DNA of 64,000 nt from Anaeramoeba ignava. Taxonomy: Eukaryota > Metamonada > Anaeramoebidae. The DNA is taken from contig JAPDFW010000002.1 of the NCBI GenBank assembly GCA_028826165.1, positions 41,056 to 105,055 of the forward strand, in the 5' to 3' direction. The position numbers were made by a program, and so were the translations under genes. The notes under the pieces were generated by a model. It was not told where the DNA came from. It worked only from the letters and a program-made list of their open reading frames with translations, and made no database searches. Shown here one piece after another: positions 61,101 to 64,000 of this stretch. Positions within the stretch are counted from its first letter, which is position 1; every line of letters starts with the position of its first letter.

Positions 61101-64000
61101 TACTTATTTCATGTTTTACACAAATACCTTTATTAATAATTGGCAATTTAGGTAAATTAATAACAAAAATAATAACAAAATAATTATTAAATTAAATTAT
61201 TTTTATTTTATTTTTATTTAAAACAAAAATAGAAATTTCAAAAAAATCTTTTCAATTCATTTTCAATTCATTTTTATCTTCTCAAAATAAAAATCAAAAT
61301 GAAAATTTAATTTCAAAACAATGGAACCTTCCACAAATAAAACAATTCGAAATTCAATGTTCGCAAATATTTACACAAGAATATCTTCAAAATCAATTCC
61401 AAAACATCAAACAACAAGAAGAAGAAGAAGAACAACAACAACAACAACAACAAATTATTCCAATAATAATTTTAAAAGATTTCACAAATTTATCAAAAGA
61501 AAATTTAATTATGATTCATTCAAAAACCAAAAAAATTATGAATAAAATGATTTATAATTCAAATTCAAATCCAAAATTTACATTAATTTTATTAACAAAT
61601 ACAAATACAAATTTTGAAATTTCAGGATTAACTTCAAGAAATTTATTATTATTATCAAATTTAAATAAAAATGATTTAGAAATTGTAACAAAAGAAATTA
61701 CAAAAACATTCTCTAAAAAAATACGAAGAAATTATCCTAATATTTTTGTTGAATTATTTTCTAAAATTTATCAAAATCAAAATGAAATAATTTCAAAACA
61801 ATTTAAAACAATTCTTCAAGAAAATCAACCACCATTAAATTTTTATGGAATTAAAGATTATCAATATTTCCTTAATAATATTGGATTTTATTATGGAAAT
61901 ACACAAAAGAAAACACAAATTGTAGATATTTGTTATGAATCTCTTTTTAGAAATTTTGGAATTAAATCAAAAATATTAAATCAAATTTTGGAAAATAGTA
62001 AAATTGAAGGATTTGAAAAACTTCCAGAATTCAATTCATTTCAATTAATAGAAGAAAATATTCAAGAATTATCAAAAGAAAATGAAATTCAAACATATTC
62101 AGATTTTATAAAAACATCAAGACATTTAATGATATTTATTCCAGATATTTCAATTTTTTCAATAATTTTACAATATTTTTCCAGAAATTCAATCATTTTA
62201 TTTGATTCAAATTCATTAATAAAATCAGAATCACAAATAGAAAATGAAAATCAAGAAATTAATAAAATATTAGATATTATTGAAAAATGTATTTATGAAG
62301 GAAAAATGTTAATTCTTCTTGATTATCAAAAAATTTATCCATTATTAGATGATTTATTTAATCAAAATTATATTAAAGAAAATGAAAAATTTTATACAAC
62401 AATTATTTTTGAAAATGAAATAAAAAAAATTGAAATGAATCCAAATTTCAGATTAATAATTATAACAACAAAAGCAATTAAATATGAATTTAATCAACCT
62501 AATTTATTAAATCAATTTGAAAAACAATTAATTGATATTTCTTCTTTTAATATTCCAAAAGAATCAATATCCAAAATATCCAAAATATTCAATTCAATCA
62601 AGCAATTTACTGAAAACAAAATTAAAAAAGAAGATTTAATTATTGAATTTAATCAAAACTCATTTTCTTCACTTATTCTTAAATATCAAAATGAAAAAGA
62701 TCAAGAAGAAAAAATCAAAAAGAAAATTATTCAATTTTTTAAATTTGAAAAAATGATTGAAATTAAAGAATTATTATCAAAAAAACAAATTCAAAAAGTT
62801 AATCAAATCAAAGAAGAATATTTTTCATCTATTTACAATAATTTTGAAGAACTTTTAAATGAAGAAATTTTAAAAAATGAAGTGAAAAAATCAATAATTT
62901 TTACAAGAGGATATAAAAGAGAAATTGGAAAAATTGAAGAAAAATATTCAGAATATTCATTTAAAATTTTAGATTTACAAAACAAAGATAAAATTATCAA
63001 AAAAGAAAATGAAGAATTAATTTCCAATATTCCAAAAGAAAAAAATATTTTAATTATTCATTTTAAACAAAATCAAATTGAATTATTTTATCAAATTAAA
63101 ATTTTAATTGAACAAATAATTTCTCAAAACAATAATCAAAACAAAATAGAGAACTCTTATATTATATTATTTATTCATTTATCTTTCACTTCAAATTCTA
63201 AATCATTTCCTTTTTATTTTGAAAAAAATTGGGAACATTATTATATTGAAGAAATTGAAACATTATTTAATCTTAAAAATTTACCTCAAAATCTTTTAGA
63301 ATCATTTGATTATTTACAAAAAAACAAACAAATAGAAAAACTAATAATAGAAAATTTAGGAATAATTCTTTCAAAAGAAAAAGATTTAACAAATGAAAAT
63401 TTCAAAAAAGAAAAAGAATTAATTGAAAAAAACCTTTTTAAGAATGAAGAAATGAAAGAACAAATTTTCCAAAAAATTAGAAAAATGATTGAATTATCAA
63501 TTAAATCAAAACATGAAAATTTTAAATGGGAAATTTTTGATATTTTACAAAATTTCAAACAAAAGAAAAAGAAAAAGAAATTTATAAGTATTTTATTTGA
63601 TAAAGTTAAAGAAGATTTAATTGAAATTTTTGATATATTTTTCCAAAATATAAATCAAAATGAAAATTTAACAATTTTATTAAATTCAAAAGATGAAAAA
63701 ATGAAAGAAATTTGGAATAATATATTTCAACAATTTGAAATTCCTTGTTATTCAATTTACAAAACAAAAACAATTAAACAAAAATTCCCATTTTCATCAA
63801 TAATTTATTCAATAATTCAACAAAATGAAACAATTTCTCAACAAAACAAAATTATTCCATTTATTGATTCATCTTTCAATGATGAAATTATTCAAAAAAC
63901 ATTTTCAACAAAAAAACCAAATGAAATTATTCAAAAATATTTAAAAGATTTTATCAAATTGGTTCTTAATTCAGAACAAGAAAATATTTTCCAAAAATTA
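55200..64000 (+). CDS. RNF213-like giant AAA+ protein, N-terminal and AAA+ part (3' end outside window)
   Basis: Exon 1 is 55200-61151 and exon 2 runs from 61233 to beyond the window (intron GTAAAT...AAATAG, phase 1; exon 2 is open to the last base). About 2,900 residues are visible. A starch-binding-like CBM20 domain (nt 55254-55500) precedes a long helical stalk. RNF213 landmarks then follow in order: ENVLICDSIST (nt 58536), a GMGKT P-loop (58924), the second AAA+ module (60150-60480), IIGNLEISKKSFQ with FEIQCSQIF (61140-61370), and MLILLDYQKIYPLLDD...FRLIIITTKAI (62300-62480). Human RNF213 is an ATPase/E3 ligase on lipid droplets and microbes; its RING part would lie right of the window. 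Frame breaks lie at 56058-56072, about 56300-56330, 58071-58092 and 58891-58914. Several Walker and arginine-finger positions are changed. Confidence 0.82.
56381..56507 (+). repeat. Coding AAATCA array (NQ tract) in RNF213-like gene
   Basis: About 21 perfect or near-perfect AAATCA units encode NQ in the stalk region. Confidence 0.9.

Noticed and set aside
1-64000. tRNA or rRNA genes and transposons
   Set aside because: I saw no cloverleaf-like GC-bearing stretch, rRNA signature, transposase, reverse transcriptase or long terminal repeat, though a reading by eye could miss a short tRNA.

Overview
The window is nuclear DNA of a unicellular eukaryote, probably a free-living amoeboid protist. 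It is extremely A/T-rich. Genes are split by short GT...AG introns of about 60-150 nt plus a few long ones made of repeats. Proteins carry Asn/Gln/Glu/Lys low-complexity tracts built from AAATCA and AAATGA hexamers, and the gene set is eukaryotic: tandem RhoGEF, BEACH, Nup93/Nic96, PROPPIN/WIPI, TMEM62, RCC1-BTB, BTB-TLDc and RNF213-like. My best guess is an Anaeramoeba-like metamonad, judged from the NENQ tracts and the BTB/RCC1/TLDc/RNF213 repertoire as I remember it. A dictyostelid-like amoebozoan or a heterolobosean cannot be excluded from sequence alone.

Layout. 1-797: 3' end of a PH-domain gene. 996-7364 (minus): a large secreted/membrane protein with a beta-helix-like ectodomain, a GCC2/GCC3 cysteine-rich region and about eight membrane segments; its 1.3 kb intron is a hexamer array. 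7757-13270: a double DH-PH RhoGEF. 13493-26606: a giant BEACH-WD40 protein. 26740-29746: nucleoporin Nup93/Nic96. 29841-32365: a PROPPIN (Atg18/WIPI). 32511-32957: a small coiled-coil protein. 33002-35122 (minus): a TMEM62-like metallophosphoesterase. 35359-41272: a seven-membrane-segment protein fused to two SPRY domains. 41431-46472: a TPR protein, followed after 2 nt by a two-RRM reading frame (46475-48148, perhaps to 48303). 48599-50368: an RCC1-BTB protein. 50371-55101: a gene-poor region with tandem repeats of about 143 bp, a damaged BTB-TLDc gene and a duplicated 3' fragment of the RCC1-BTB gene. 55200 to the right end: the first part of an RNF213-like giant AAA+ protein.

Two features run through the window. 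Long hexamer arrays, nearly all of the form AAATNN on the transcribed (sense) strand, occupy both exons and introns. Nearly every long gene also contains at least one single-nucleotide frame break, usually in a homopolymer. Intron phases all agree, so these breaks are most simply unpolished assembly errors, although several can be drawn as +1 or +2 shifts at an in-frame stop.

The genes are housekeeping or signalling (Rho signalling, membrane traffic, autophagy, nuclear pore, ubiquitin-type AAA+), with no evident operon-like joint function. The most unusual single gene is the 7TM-SPRY-SPRY protein. The RNF213-like protein shows eroded ATPase motifs in several AAA+ modules.
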